DNA from: Skeletonema tropicum
Taxonomy: Eukaryota; Bacillariophyta; Thalassiosirophyceae; Thalassiosirales; Thalassiosiraceae
Reading direction: 5' to 3'
Assembly: GCA_037178625.1 (NCBI GenBank)
Contig: CM074138.1
Span: forward strand, 124,001-188,000
DNA: 64,000 nt
Made by a program: the position numbers and the translations under genes. This document shows, one piece after another, positions 9,691 to 19,137 of this stretch. The notes under the pieces are model-generated. The model searched no databases, was not told where the DNA came from, and was given only the letters and a program-made list of their open reading frames with translations. Every line of letters begins with the position of its first letter. The first letter of the stretch is position 1.

Positions 9691-11166
9691 ATGGAAGATT
9701 GTGAACAGACTATTAGGTGGTACGAGAGTGATTTCATAGCAAGCTTCGGAGCACTTGCAGCTCATCGTCATCATTGCCTGGGCACCAACACCATCTCCAT
9801 CCAGTTCATTACATGCAACTATCCCAACGAAGCTGTAATCGGGAGCCAATGCCGTGAACTCTCTCCTACCACAAAGAGAGTCGTCAGCGTATTTCACGCA
9901 GACAATCACTTCGTTGTTGCAGAAATGGATGTGTCGTCTAACATGTGTACCATTTCAGATGGTCTTCGTAAGCCGTTATACACTTGGAAGAAACATATTA
10001 TCAATGTTTTGCAACGATGCAAACGGATGGATCTTGGGAGTACATATTCCTTTGACGTAGCAAGCAATACCCTTGAGTTCGACCATGTCTTCACGTCGGA
10101 GAAGTGGACTATTCGTCATGATTCTAGTTTCGTGAAGCAGAAAGACGGGCACAGTTGTGGTCCACTTGCTTGCATGAAGATGCATGAGATTTTCCTCGAT
10201 GACGCAACCTTCAGCGGAATTGATAGTTATCGAGGTTTTGTGACAGACAGATTCACAAGAATGGTAGAAATTTATGACGATGAGTTGTTCGTATCTGTAT
10301 CAACAAAGAGAAGGACCCAAAGCACAACTAGTACAACTACATCCAAAAATATCGTCCTTGACTGCTTCTGCCACGAAGATGTAGGTCCCTCCGAGCTCAT
10401 CATCAAGTTACCATGTTGTAAGAAACGTCAACATGCGAACTGTGCTTACAAATGGTTGGATGTTAGTGGTACTTGTGCACTCTGTCGGAAGGAAGTAAAA
10501 GAGATTGAGTTCCAAGGTTGTAAAATACCTGTGGGGGGGATATTTGATTCAACTACTGCAGCAAAAAGTGACTCACATTTTAATACTACCACTGTGAAGG
10601 ATATTCCTAGAAACGAATCATCTCCATTGTCGAAACCTGTTACAAAATCCACAGCATCTGATGAAGACATCACTCCGTTGAGGATGGCGGATAGCATGAG
10701 GAAAAAGTGTTCCAAGTCCAAGCGGAAGAGCCAGGAACATCAAGCAGCGAAGATGGTGAAATTACGGAAGAAGCAGGACACTGGAGTAGGAATAGGTGCC
10801 ATTGTTACCATCTCTCTCGACAGAAGAGACTTCACTAACGCCAGTGGGGTCCGAGCAGTGGTATACGATGTCGTAAAGAATACTGGAGGGATCCTGGCTT
10901 GTTGCGAGTATGGCATCATAGTTCACAATAATGCTGACTTTTGGATTCCATCTGACCGATACGGTGTCACCACATCGCCGAATGCGTCTGCAGCACTAAC
11001 AGACGGTCTTGCATCAATTCGTGATGAAGTGCTTGCCAAAACTTTCGATCCGTCAACGAAGGATAGGGTAACTTTGCAGACGGCGATGAAGATGTTCACT
11101 GGACGAAGTCCCACAAAAAGAGCAGCCTGCAAATGTCGTGGGAAGTGTTCAAATAATTGCGGTTGA
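9691..11166 (+). CDS. Ulp1-like (C48) cysteine protease with RING finger, Ginger-encoded
   Basis: 491 residues from the ATG at 9691; the frame is open upstream to 9628. The C48 catalytic triad is complete: His73 in NHFVVAEMD, Asp90 in CTISDGL and Cys156 in GHSCGPLAC, with the oxyanion Gln just upstream (KQKDGHSC). Residues about 227-267 form a RING-like Cys/His module (CFCHED, LPCCKKRQHANC, CALC). A basic Lys-rich linker follows, then a small C-terminal domain ending in a Cys cluster (CKCRGKCSNNCG). Family knowledge: Ulp1 enzymes process SUMO or SUMO-like modifiers, and RING domains often serve as E3 ligases. Having both in one protein suggests the element manipulates host modifier pathways, which is inference. 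The intact frame contrasts with the deleted integrase upstream. Confidence 0.75.
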   Translation: MEDCEQTIRWYESDFIASFGALAAHRHHCLGTNTISIQFITCNYPNEAVIGSQCRELSPTTKRVVSVFHADNHFVVAEMDVSSNMCTISDGLRKPLYTWKKHIINVLQRCKRMDLGSTYSFDVASNTLEFDHVFTSEKWTIRHDSSFVKQKDGHSCGPLACMKMHEIFLDDATFSGIDSYRGFVTDRFTRMVEIYDDELFVSVSTKRRTQSTTSTTTSKNIVLDCFCHEDVGPSELIIKLPCCKKRQHANCAYKWLDVSGTCALCRKEVKEIEFQGCKIPVGGIFDSTTAAKSDSHFNTTTVKDIPRNESSPLSKPVTKSTASDEDITPLRMADSMRKKCSKSKRKSQEHQAAKMVKLRKKQDTGVGIGAIVTISLDRRDFTNASGVRAVVYDVVKNTGGILACCEYGIIVHNNADFWIPSDRYGVTTSPNASAALTDGLASIRDEVLAKTFDPSTKDRVTLQTAMKMFTGRSPTKRAACKCRGKCSNNCG

Positions 11167-12240
11167 TTATGTTTGTGTGTATTTAAATATCAATGCCACT
11201 AAAGTGTATATGAAACATTTACTCTCACCTTCTATCTGAATTAGCTTAGAGTATTTGATGTCTCATTGAATTATTCCTTGGTGGTAAATCCATTCCTAAT
11301 GCTAATGCCAAGTCGCCAGCCACGACGAAGGCATCGGCGATGCCCCTAAGAAAAAGACTTGCCACCGATTCTTCGGCACGCAATAGATGTACATTCATTT
11401 CAAGCTGTATCTAGCAACGACTTTTGTCGAAAGATTTGTCGAAATATCATTGGAGCGTCAAGTTATTGATGTGGTATAGTTGGGGGCAATCTGGCGCTCG
11501 AGTAGAAAGAATTGAAACATAGCTTCGATCATATTCATTTGGCTTCCCATCTCCCGATCGGAACATGGGTACCAGACATCACAATGAGATGCTATTTTCA
11601 TTTCAATTCAAATCTTCTCTCACGTATCTCAATTACCCATCGACTAAATCAAAATGACATTTGTCTAAAGATTTTGCACGAATTATTGATGTGATCGATG
11701 ATGACGTAGATGCTGATTAATATACCAATCGTCGTGTGAGAACATCATAGACTTATGATCTGTGGAGAAATAATGTGTAGTAATTTTTCAATAATGAATC
11801 TTACCTATTTACGCCCAAATTCTTGGCGTGCAGCGGTACAGAATAACATCAAGAGTGTCCATTGCAGGTCGGTACGAAGAGTCACGTGCAGTTGGTTTTA
11901 TTCGACGCATCGGTTGAAACGCCAAAACTTTAACACCCACTACTGATGACTCATCTTCCTCTCAATAATGGACCAGGGAAAAACATCATCAAGTACTTCA
12001 GGTTCGTTCTTTTGTTGCACATCAACATCACTTGTATCACCGGGGGATTCTATGTGTCCCAAAGGGGACGAACGTTGAATTCGTTGTGGCGGAAGCGACT
12101 CATGCTTTATTAGGTCCATTCTTCGAGTTTTTCTCCATCAGCAGGCTGGTGGTTAGGTGGTTGCGGCAGCGCAACCATGATGTGGTAGCTTGGCATTTTT
12201 GTGTGGCTGTAGTGAAATAATATGTGCGCGTGTTGAAGAG
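11167..12240. other. Non-coding 3' part of the Ginger-like element
   Basis: No convincing gene on either strand; only short AT-rich open frames. This is taken as internal non-coding sequence of the element. Confidence 0.5.
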
Positions 12241-12255
12241 GGGGGGGAGAGCGTC

Positions 12256-12350
12256 CGAATCCAAGGATTCGGACGTCAGCTATTTCCGAATCCTAGGATT
12301 CGGACGTCAAGTTTTATCCGAATCCTAGGATTCGGAAATCTAAGGATTCG
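12256..12350. repeat. Right subterminal palindrome array of the Ginger-like element
   Basis: Three CCGAATCCTAGGATTCGG-type palindromes (one with CCAAGG at the centre), two of them followed by ACGTCA, lie just inside the right TIR. They mirror the array at 8574-8725. Confidence 0.8.
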
Positions 12351-12365
12351 ATATTCGATGTAACA

Positions 12366-12473
12366 GACCGACCGACAGAACGACCGACCGACCGACCGAC
12401 AGAACGACAGAACGAACGACCGACAGAACGACAGAACGAACGACCGACAGAACGACAGAACGAACGACTTAAC
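12366..12473. repeat. GACC/GACAGAAC microsatellite
   Basis: Runs of GACC and GACAGAAC units. The same repeat lies on the other side of the Ginger-like element (8541-8565), so the element inserted into this simple repeat. An open frame on the minus strand here encodes only the repeat. Confidence 0.85.
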
Positions 12474-12482
12474 TCCTCTCAT

Positions 12483-13220
12483 TATTTAGATGCCCTCTGA
12501 TCTCCCTCTGATTGCTTGGTCAGGCCTAACAACTAACAACTGGTCAGTTGACCAAAGTTGACGTCCGTCGTCGTCACTGCGTCGCCCAAACATACCCTAA
12601 AAGGATCTTCAAAACCGTCTGAGTCACTTGGAGGACTCAGCATCATAAATAAAAATGCAGAGCCCCTCTGAAGATGACTCCTACTTACTCCTATTATTTA
12701 TGGCAGAAGATCCTATATAGTAGAGTGGCCCAAACACCAAACATTGTTTGCGATCTATTCATGCGACGGGCGCAGCTGTTCCTCGTTTTGATTTTGAATG
12801 TGCTCCTAATAATAATAATAACTTAGAAAATTACTCAACTATCCTAACTACAATACATGCTTGCTGAGTAGACTCGAGGTCTGTTCATTGCCATGTGTTT
12901 ACACACATAGCAATGCCGCAACGAGGCGACTGAGGCTAATCCTCACTTCGGCAGAGTGCCGGGATCTGATTAAGAGTGACCCATCAACACTAATAGAAAC
13001 CTAACAAACGTAGCATAACCACGTTTGCTGCGCTACTAGTACACCGTCTCAATCAGGTTTCCTCAGCCTCGTGTTGCTTCCTTGATTCGCAATGGTGGAG
13101 GAAGGATGTGGTCGAAGTCTAGAAGAGGCGGAAGCTCCCAACAGTGAGCGCCTCACTGAGAGTTCTAGAGGTTCTAGCGCTACAACAAATCATCTCTAGA
13201 GAATGAAGTTTACCCGTTAA
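12483..13220. other. Non-coding stretch before the second zinc-finger locus
   Basis: No supported gene. It contains a short hairpin (GCCATGTGTTTACACACATAGC near 12890-12911 is imperfectly self-complementary) and GC-mixed sequence of repeat character. A retroelement terminal repeat is possible, but no partner copy is in the window. Confidence 0.4.
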
Positions 13221-15683
13221 ATTCGATTTGTTTTGTGTATCCCCCTCCTGTGTGAATGCATTTGAGCTGTTAAGCGTCACTCAAATACAAGCCAGAAGGA
13301 TACCATGCGACTCATTTCCCCAAATCGAGAGTTATGATGCTCCCAAATTCAATAATCTCCATTTTTCCCGCGTTTGCCTCCTAACCCGTGATGAGTTTTT
13401 GACCTTGAATCGTGTCTGCCGACGAAGCTCTTCATTCTCGGCACGGAGCTCATCAATTTTCTCCCTTGCGCGCTCCAATTCAACCTCTCGTTTCAGCACC
13501 TCCGAAGCAGCAAAATCCACCGTAGCATTCATTATCTTTTTATTTACGGGGACCTTACCAGTTCCTCTTTCCTTCCACCGGGTAACGATGTCCTCGTCGT
13601 CGGTCAGTTCCTCCTCTTTCACTGCGCTGTCCCCCTCCGACTGCTTTTCTAACTGGTTCCGCAACGATACATTCTGCTCCTTCAACTCGCCTATTTTTCT
13701 CTTCATCTCTGCTTCAGCATCGGACTTCGCCTTTAGCTCAGTCTTAGTGCCACACAGTGTCGCAAATAGTCTTTTCATCTCCTGCTTTACATTCCAAAAT
13801 AATGATCTTTCTTTCTCTAAATCCTCCCTCAATTCCTTCTCTTTGGAACGTTGCAAGGCCACCTCGGCATTCAGTTTTGCCACAGTGTCTGACTTTGCCT
13901 CCAGCTGGGCTTCCGCACCACGTAATTCATCAGTGAATTTCTTCTTCTGATCTTCCCACAGAGAATTGGCCGCTTCAAACGTTTTTGCCGTTTCCGCCAA
14001 CTTTTTATTGAGAGCATCTTTAGCTGTCTTCTCCTTCAATCGGGCAGTTGCTGCATTCATCAGTTGGGAATGCAAATCAGCCTTTTCTGCCCTTTTCACC
14101 ACCAGCTCTTCCTGGTAGCCCTCCAATTCCTCCCTGAATTGAGCCTCCGCATGTTTCATTTGAGACTGCAGCTGAGTGTATTCGGATTTAGATTGAGATT
14201 TAACTGCTTCCAATTCCTCAGACGCTCCCTTCAGCTGCTCATTCAACCGCGCTTTCAATTCAACTACCTCATTCTTGGAATCATTCAGTTCAGAATTCAA
14301 TCGCTGAACTTCACGCTCCTTTTCGACGTCATTCGCAGTCGTTGCTATCTCCTCTGGAACTACGTGAGAATGCTTACCCTCCTCTGAAATGACATCCCCG
14401 TTATCTTCATCTCCAAAATCACACTCATTTGGACCATCGTCCCCCCAGTTATCTGAATCTTCCATTGCTTCAGCTGGACCCACTTTACCCTCCTGCGTAG
14501 GCGCAACATCTGGTGATGCCTCTTCCTCTCCATCGTCTTTCAGATTCCCATCCCCCACCCCCCTCGCCCTTTTCGCTGGCCTCAGTTCTGATGTAGTATC
14601 CTGTTCTGGATTCACCACTTCCTCCTCCCCCCCCTCGTCGTCTCCACCGACGTTGCCCCCCGACTCGGGGTAAGCCGCGTCTTCATTGTATTTCGGTTTC
14701 CTTCCTAATTTCGACAACCGGTCCGAGCGCCTAGTGGGCAACGGTCTAACTTGCACCTTTGCCTTCCGTTTCCGAGCAACAATCGGGGGTTGTTTCTTTG
14801 TCCCCTTAGTTATTCCCTTGGTCCCTTCTTCTTCGTTATCACTAACTTCTGCCACTGTAGTAGACACTCTATTTTTTTTATTGCCCCCACCCTGAATAAC
14901 TTGACATAGTAAATTTGCCGAATTGGCCCCATGCCTCTTGCACACTCCTCTCCTTATAAATTGGTTTGGACATCCATCAACGCTGCATCGTTTGACTTTT
15001 GCCCCATGCCTAATGCACACTCCTTCTCTTCGAGCAAAATTTGAGCATCCATCTCTGCTGCATCGTTTGCGCTCTACTTTTGCACCATGCCTGATGCACA
15101 CTCCTCCTGTTCGAGCTTGTGTTGCGCATCCTTCAACGCTGCATCGTTTGTACTCTACTTTTGCTCCATGCCTAATGCACACTCCTCCCTTTTGGACTTG
15201 ATTTGTGCATCCTTCAGCGCTGCATCGTTTGACCTTTGCTCCATGGCTAACGCACACTCCTCCACTGACTGCTATGTTTGTGCATCCTTCAGCCGAGCAT
15301 TCTTTTCTGTGTCTTTTCTTTGGTGGACCACTTTGACTATTGGCTGCTGCATCAACTTCTTTCCTCTTCCCGGCCGCCACCGGATTGTTTTTGACAGGTT
15401 TCGGCATGATGTTCAAATATTATTTTTGCTCCTCTGCCAAACCACCCGCCACTGCTCCCAAGCTTTCAATGATGATCTTTCTCAGTGCAGATGCGGTCTG
15501 TATTGGCCACCCTCAGCTATTGTTAGCCGACGACAAGAAGGATATATCGTAGGTAACACCCCCCCCGCCCGCCGTTCATTTGTGCGTTGGACGAATGCGC
15601 TACTTATGCGCTGCGTTTTGCTTTTTGCTGGAGCGAGGGCATTTGGCTTGAACTTGGCTGCCGCTGCGACCTTCGCACAAGAT
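13221..15683. repeat. Segmental duplication, copy 2 (partner 1-2199 + 4386-4486)
   Basis: Uninterrupted copy of the zinc-finger locus. It keeps the empty insertion site CATTT at 15577-15581. Copy 2 is longer in the finger region because it has two extra finger repeats. Confidence 0.9.
13332..15407 (-). CDS. Zinc-finger-repeat / coiled-coil protein, copy 2
   Basis: 691 residues from the ATG at 15407. It has five GGVCxRHGA Cys/His repeats (about residues 33-165) where copy 1 has three; the extra ones carry VEYKRC and VERKRC linkers. The acidic middle and the C-terminal coiled coil (from about residue 330) are essentially identical to copy 1. The 5' flank is intact here, so this is the likelier functional member. 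Function is unknown. The finger family is associated with DNA or protein binding in other lineages, but no target can be inferred. A relic of a neighbouring conserved gene (15690-15865) lies just upstream in the same orientation. Confidence 0.75.
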   Translation of the reverse strand: MPKPVKNNPVAAGKRKEVDAAANSQSGPPKKRHRKECSAEGCTNIAVSGGVCVSHGAKVKRCSAEGCTNQVQKGGVCIRHGAKVEYKRCSVEGCATQARTGGVCIRHGAKVERKRCSRDGCSNFARREGVCIRHGAKVKRCSVDGCPNQFIRRGVCKRHGANSANLLCQVIQGGGNKKNRVSTTVAEVSDNEEEGTKGITKGTKKQPPIVARKRKAKVQVRPLPTRRSDRLSKLGRKPKYNEDAAYPESGGNVGGDDEGGEEEVVNPEQDTTSELRPAKRARGVGDGNLKDDGEEEASPDVAPTQEGKVGPAEAMEDSDNWGDDGPNECDFGDEDNGDVISEEGKHSHVVPEEIATTANDVEKEREVQRLNSELNDSKNEVVELKARLNEQLKGASEELEAVKSQSKSEYTQLQSQMKHAEAQFREELEGYQEELVVKRAEKADLHSQLMNAATARLKEKTAKDALNKKLAETAKTFEAANSLWEDQKKKFTDELRGAEAQLEAKSDTVAKLNAEVALQRSKEKELREDLEKERSLFWNVKQEMKRLFATLCGTKTELKAKSDAEAEMKRKIGELKEQNVSLRNQLEKQSEGDSAVKEEELTDDEDIVTRWKERGTGKVPVNKKIMNATVDFAASEVLKREVELERAREKIDELRAENEELRRQTRFKVKNSSRVRRQTREKWRLLNLGAS

Positions 15684-15689
15684 GCATGG

Positions 15690-16000
15690 AAATTATCTTC
15701 AAAGAAAGCATTATTTGAGCTGTTAATATTCCGATCAAATTCCTCTGCCTGCCTCTGCTCCGTCAGCTGCTCATATATGAATACAGAGGGATCGCTAGGT
15801 AATTCCACATATCGCTGTCTCATTATTTCATCTGTGTCAGAGCGATAAGATGACTTCAACTTCAATTTTGTTCAAAATCGTCAACTACAACAGAACGACG
15901 TTCCAAAGAGCGTCATGGCTTCTGATCCTTCTCGATACTCAGGTCAGACATCACAACGCATGGTCGGCTTGTACTTGCCGAAGCGAATCAACTATGTTAA
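15690..16000 (-). pseudogene. Relic of a conserved unidentified Cys-rich gene
   Basis: On the minus strand the frame near 15865 reads KSSYRSDTDEIMRQRYVELP and continues through a polar helix (YEQLTEQRQAEEFDRN) to a Lys/Ala-rich tail. The same KSSYRSDTDEIMRQRY sequence occurs in the frame at 16532-16987. Upstream of 15865 the homology to the second copy continues, but with frameshifts and deletions (ACAACAGAACGACGTTC, GATCCTTCTCGATA in both). It is therefore the C-terminal end of the protein whose N-terminal end survives at 16532-16987. Confidence 0.5.
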
Positions 16001-16418
16001 CGCTCTGCCATCACCTGTCGAAGTAAAAGATCTCAAGGAGTTGTGGAGTGGAAGTAATTGATGGAAAGGAGGGAAAGTATTTGCTGTTCATTACATGCAT
16101 AGTAGCTGTCTTTTGTAGAGAATAATAAGTATATATGTGTAGCATCACCACGAGGAAGAACTTGAATCGCGACTCTCTCTCTCTCTCTAGATGCAAGACG
16201 GGATCATCAAAGATGGTGATACCGCGTTTGGTCATAAGGGGGGCGCAAAACCGCAAACTACAAGCAGGTTGCTCGGACAGCGCTGCATGTTCTTACATAG
16301 TTAGTTAGCCGCTACAAACGTACGATAAAATTTTGCTCGGAACGCACCTACTTTCACTTAACTCTAACTCTAAAAGAATAATTTTTACTCTTTTATGATA
16401 ATTACCCTGCCTTTAAGC
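16001..16418. other. Non-coding stretch with a CT microsatellite
   Basis: No supported gene. A (CT)8 run lies near 16172-16187. Confidence 0.5.
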
Positions 16419-16460
16419 ATTTGAGTTGTTAAGCGCCACTCAAACACCGTCCCTACAAGA
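16419..16460. repeat. Third copy of the 3'-flank motif of the zinc-finger locus
   Basis: GCATTTGAGTTGTTAAGCG and the following CACTCAAA match 48-76 and 13258-13296 (GCATTTGAGCTGTTAAGCG). It marks the edge of a third, internally deleted copy of the duplicated locus. Confidence 0.65.
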
Positions 16461-16531
16461 GTTACCAAGTTCCCCACTAAGAAGCTTATCCTATTTGCAG
16501 AAGTTTCTGAACAAAGTCCTCTGCTCCGTCG

Positions 16532-16987
16532 TCAGCTGTTACCTTGCCATCCCTCATATCGCTGTCTCATTATTTCATCTGTGTCAGAGCGATAAGATGA
16601 CTTCAAATTTCGTACAAAATCGTCAACTACAACAGAACGACGTTCTAAAGAGCCGTCTGGGACGTCATAAGGACTGATACGAATTGCACCGCATTGCACA
16701 CATTTGGCTTCCGATCCTTCTCGATAATCAGGACAGACATCGCAACACTTGGTCGGCCTGTACTTCCCGTCTACTTTGATGTACGTGTTACATTTCGTTG
16801 ATCCAAGACACGTCTTCCTGACCAGAGATCCAATATCTCTTGCACTTGCTCTTTCCGTCCTATGGCTTTGTACTAAATACTGGAAGTCGGTGCCCTCAAG
16901 AGAATTGTTGCGCTTGCTCATTTCAAGCTTCAATTCCTGTCCGTGCTTCAATATGCTCTTTCGAGCCTCTAAATCTGGCAACGTCAT
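16532..16987 (-). pseudogene. Partial Cys-rich protein gene, truncated
   Basis: 151 residues from the ATG at 16987 (MTLPDLEARKSILKHGQELK). It carries a Cys-rich module at residues about 60-100 (KTCLGSTKCNTYI, TKCCDVCPDYREG, AKCVQCGAI), probably zinc binding. It ends at EIMRQRYEGWQGNS where the related sequence at 15865 continues VELPSDPSVFIYEQL, so the 3' end is cut by a deletion that joins it to zinc-finger-locus 3' flank. The family is not recognised. The first 120 codons are undamaged and could still be expressed. Confidence 0.45.
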
Positions 16988-17292
16988 TTACATCTCTGTG
17001 TCGAATCGATCTTGAACTGCGCGATCCAAGTCCCAGGGGCTGTTCGTTGCTGCCAAGACCAAGACGGCATCATCTCCGATGCGAATGCGATTGATCTCGG
17101 TCAATATTCCAGTGAGAACTTTCTTGCATTGCTCAGCTGGACTGTTTCCACTCGTTCCCGCTCCTTCTTCCAGACCTCTATTTTTATGTTATGCATCAAG
17201 GTAATTAGATGTATCAACTCCATCCGTGACGGACAAGGCAAGAGATGGCAAGAGGCAAGAGCAACTCTTTCGCGCGTTGATGAGAAGACAAT

Positions 17293-17326
17293 ACCGCTAC
17301 GACATTTGCAAAAATGGTATTTTCTC
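17293..17326. promoter_or_regulatory. 34-bp motif, copy 1, upstream of the secreted-protein gene
   Basis: Identical over 34 bp to 19605-19638 (begins ACCGCTACGACATTTG, ends GGTATTTTCTC). It lies 204 bp upstream of the ATG at 17530; the second copy lies 166 bp upstream of the ATG at 19804. The 5' ATACC and 3' GGTAT can pair. It could be a shared cis-element or the end of a small repeat. Confidence 0.4.
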
Positions 17327-17529
17327 GCGACGACCGTTTGTTCTGTCGAAATGGCGATGCACAGCATGCTACTACCTTATGTAGATCCTACTTATGCTAT
17401 CACGCACCTCATTTAGTCAAGCTATGCTACCTGCCCTATCAACTTGTAGTCTCTCTAGAGATGATACTGGCATCATCGGTAAAACTACTTCTGCTCTTCT
17501 CGTGTCCTTCCATCTCTCGAACTGAAAAA

Positions 17530-18905
17530 ATGAAGTCCATCCAAACAGTCTTTCTCGCCAGCATCGTTGCCGCTTTCTCGGCCTCTAGTGGTCATGCTGC
17601 CCCACATAACAGCGAGTTCGAGCGTTACTATCTCGCCGAGAATGAGCGTGAGCTTGAAGATCAAATTAGTAGTCAAGTAAGTTCACCTTGCTCGTGAAGA
17701 CGTCGGCGTCGGCATCAGCCGCTTACACAACTCTGTTGTCATCAATGTGTACACGCCGATTCCAGCTGCATATCTGACACATTCTACAACTCCAACATCA
17801 ATCACCACAACAGAAGGATCAGTCCATGAGTATGAGTTACGGTAGCAGCTACAGCTACAGCTACAGCTACAGCATGGATCAAAGTATGTCGGGTCGTCCA
17901 CCCACTTATAATACCAATGGATTTGCCAAATCGTCAAAGTACGCAAAAGGGTCAAGGAAAAGCGCTGAGAGGTACGTTGCACGTAATACCGCTTACAAAG
18001 TCCACGATTTCATCAACAAAATATCCGGTAAAAAACTTCCAATGAAATTGACATTCGATGGAGGTGGAGGAGTAGAGAATGGAGGGTTCTTGCCAGAGAA
18101 ATACATAAATCAATGCGTTCAAGTCGTTACAGGTGTGTCGGAGCTCATCATGGGTTTGATTACTGCGACTGGGGTGGAAGAAATAGAGAAGGCGCTACAA
18201 ATTGACTTCACTAGCGTTGTTGAAAAACTAAAGATGGACTCATCTGGTGTGGGTGGAGGTGGAGGTTCTGGATCTGGCTTTCAGATTTATCTCAAAAATG
18301 TGGAAGTTCTATCTGTCGGTGGTGGTGGAGGAGGAGGCTGTGATCAGATCATCAATAAACCTCCTAACCGGTCGACGTCCAAGAGTGGAAAGAATCAAGC
18401 GACATGTATTGGGCGTGGAGGTGGCGGCGGTGGTCAAATCATTTTCAATCTTCCGGAGATCCCAACAGTAACAAGTAAGTCTGGAAAGGTAAGAAAGTTG
18501 AAATACTCAAAGAGAATAATCAACATAGGAGGTGGACAGGGTAATGACGAAGACGGTAATATGGTATTCAACTTAGATGAGGATTACCAACCTGAAGAGT
18601 TCATTGAACATATGCAACAGCTTGAAAAACTCCTCTCCAATGCGGACATTGATGACATCTTTGTGTCAGGTGGTGGCGGCGGAGGAGGAGCCGGTTGCGG
18701 ACCAAATGGAGCTGCCACTATTGGAGGCGGCTATGGTTTCGGCTATCAGATCGGCACTCCTATCGCTCTTGAACAAGCCAACAAGAAAAGAGATCAACCC
18801 AAAAATACCTGTGATGATCCTCTATGGTATCTATCCGATGAAGAGAAGAAAGAATCATGGGCACGTGATGCGCAAAAGTATGTGAAGAAGTATGGGTGTA
18901 ATTGA
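17530..18905 (+). CDS. Secreted Gly/Ser/Tyr-rich protein
   Basis: Two exons, 17530-17676 and 17823-18905, with a GT-AG intron of 146 bp (donor GTAAGT, phase 0); 409 residues. Residues 1-23 are a clear signal peptide (MKSIQTVFLASIVAAFS, cleavage near GHA-A). An acidic mature start (ERYYLAENERELED) follows. At the exon join comes a low-complexity SMSMSYGSSYSYSYSYSMDQ stretch, a style common in diatom secreted proteins. The rest contains several poly-Gly runs, some beside Cys-Asp or Cys-Gly, and a folded C-terminus (DDPLWYLSDEEKKESW). No enzyme motif is seen. A cell-wall, frustule or girdle-associated role is plausible from secretion and composition but unproven. Confidence 0.75.
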
Positions 18906-19137
18906 GGCCTCCGTTAAAGAGAAAAAACGGCGATACGTTGTTGTTTTCTATACATGAAATTCTAAGTATCGTATCATGTAATAATTAGCTTTCGACTCTG
19001 CCGAATGCTAGGACTAGAGGACTCTTTTAGTGGCGATAAACCGGTTGACAAAGTTGTACTGTTACCACCAACACAATGACAAGAGAAGACGTTCTCTGAA
19101 CCCTCCATTCAGACGCCAAACATCATCTCTCAAAAAG

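Larger units (their letters stand above)
8566..12365 (+). mobile_element. Ginger-like DNA transposon, 3800 bp, defective integrase
   Basis: The ends are inverted repeats TGTTACATCGAAT... (8566) and ...ATTCGATGTAACA (12365), matching the TGT...ACA termini of Ginger elements. A 4-bp GACC direct repeat flanks both ends (8562-8565, 12366-12369), although the flank is itself a GACC-rich microsatellite. Inside, on the plus strand, are an integrase H2C2 zinc-binding region and a C48 (Ulp1) protease with a RING finger, an association known from Ginger1 elements. The integrase DDE core is absent. Sequence from 11167 to 12240 is non-coding. Confidence 0.75.

Noticed and set aside
12276..12482. Minus-strand frame with SFVLSFCR repeats
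   Set aside because: It is a direct translation of the GACAGAAC microsatellite and the palindrome array; no independent coding signal.
17012..17416. 134-codon plus-strand frame before the secreted-protein gene
   Set aside because: No recognisable content, overlaps equally long frames on the other strand, and contains the 34-bp motif shared with a non-coding upstream region.
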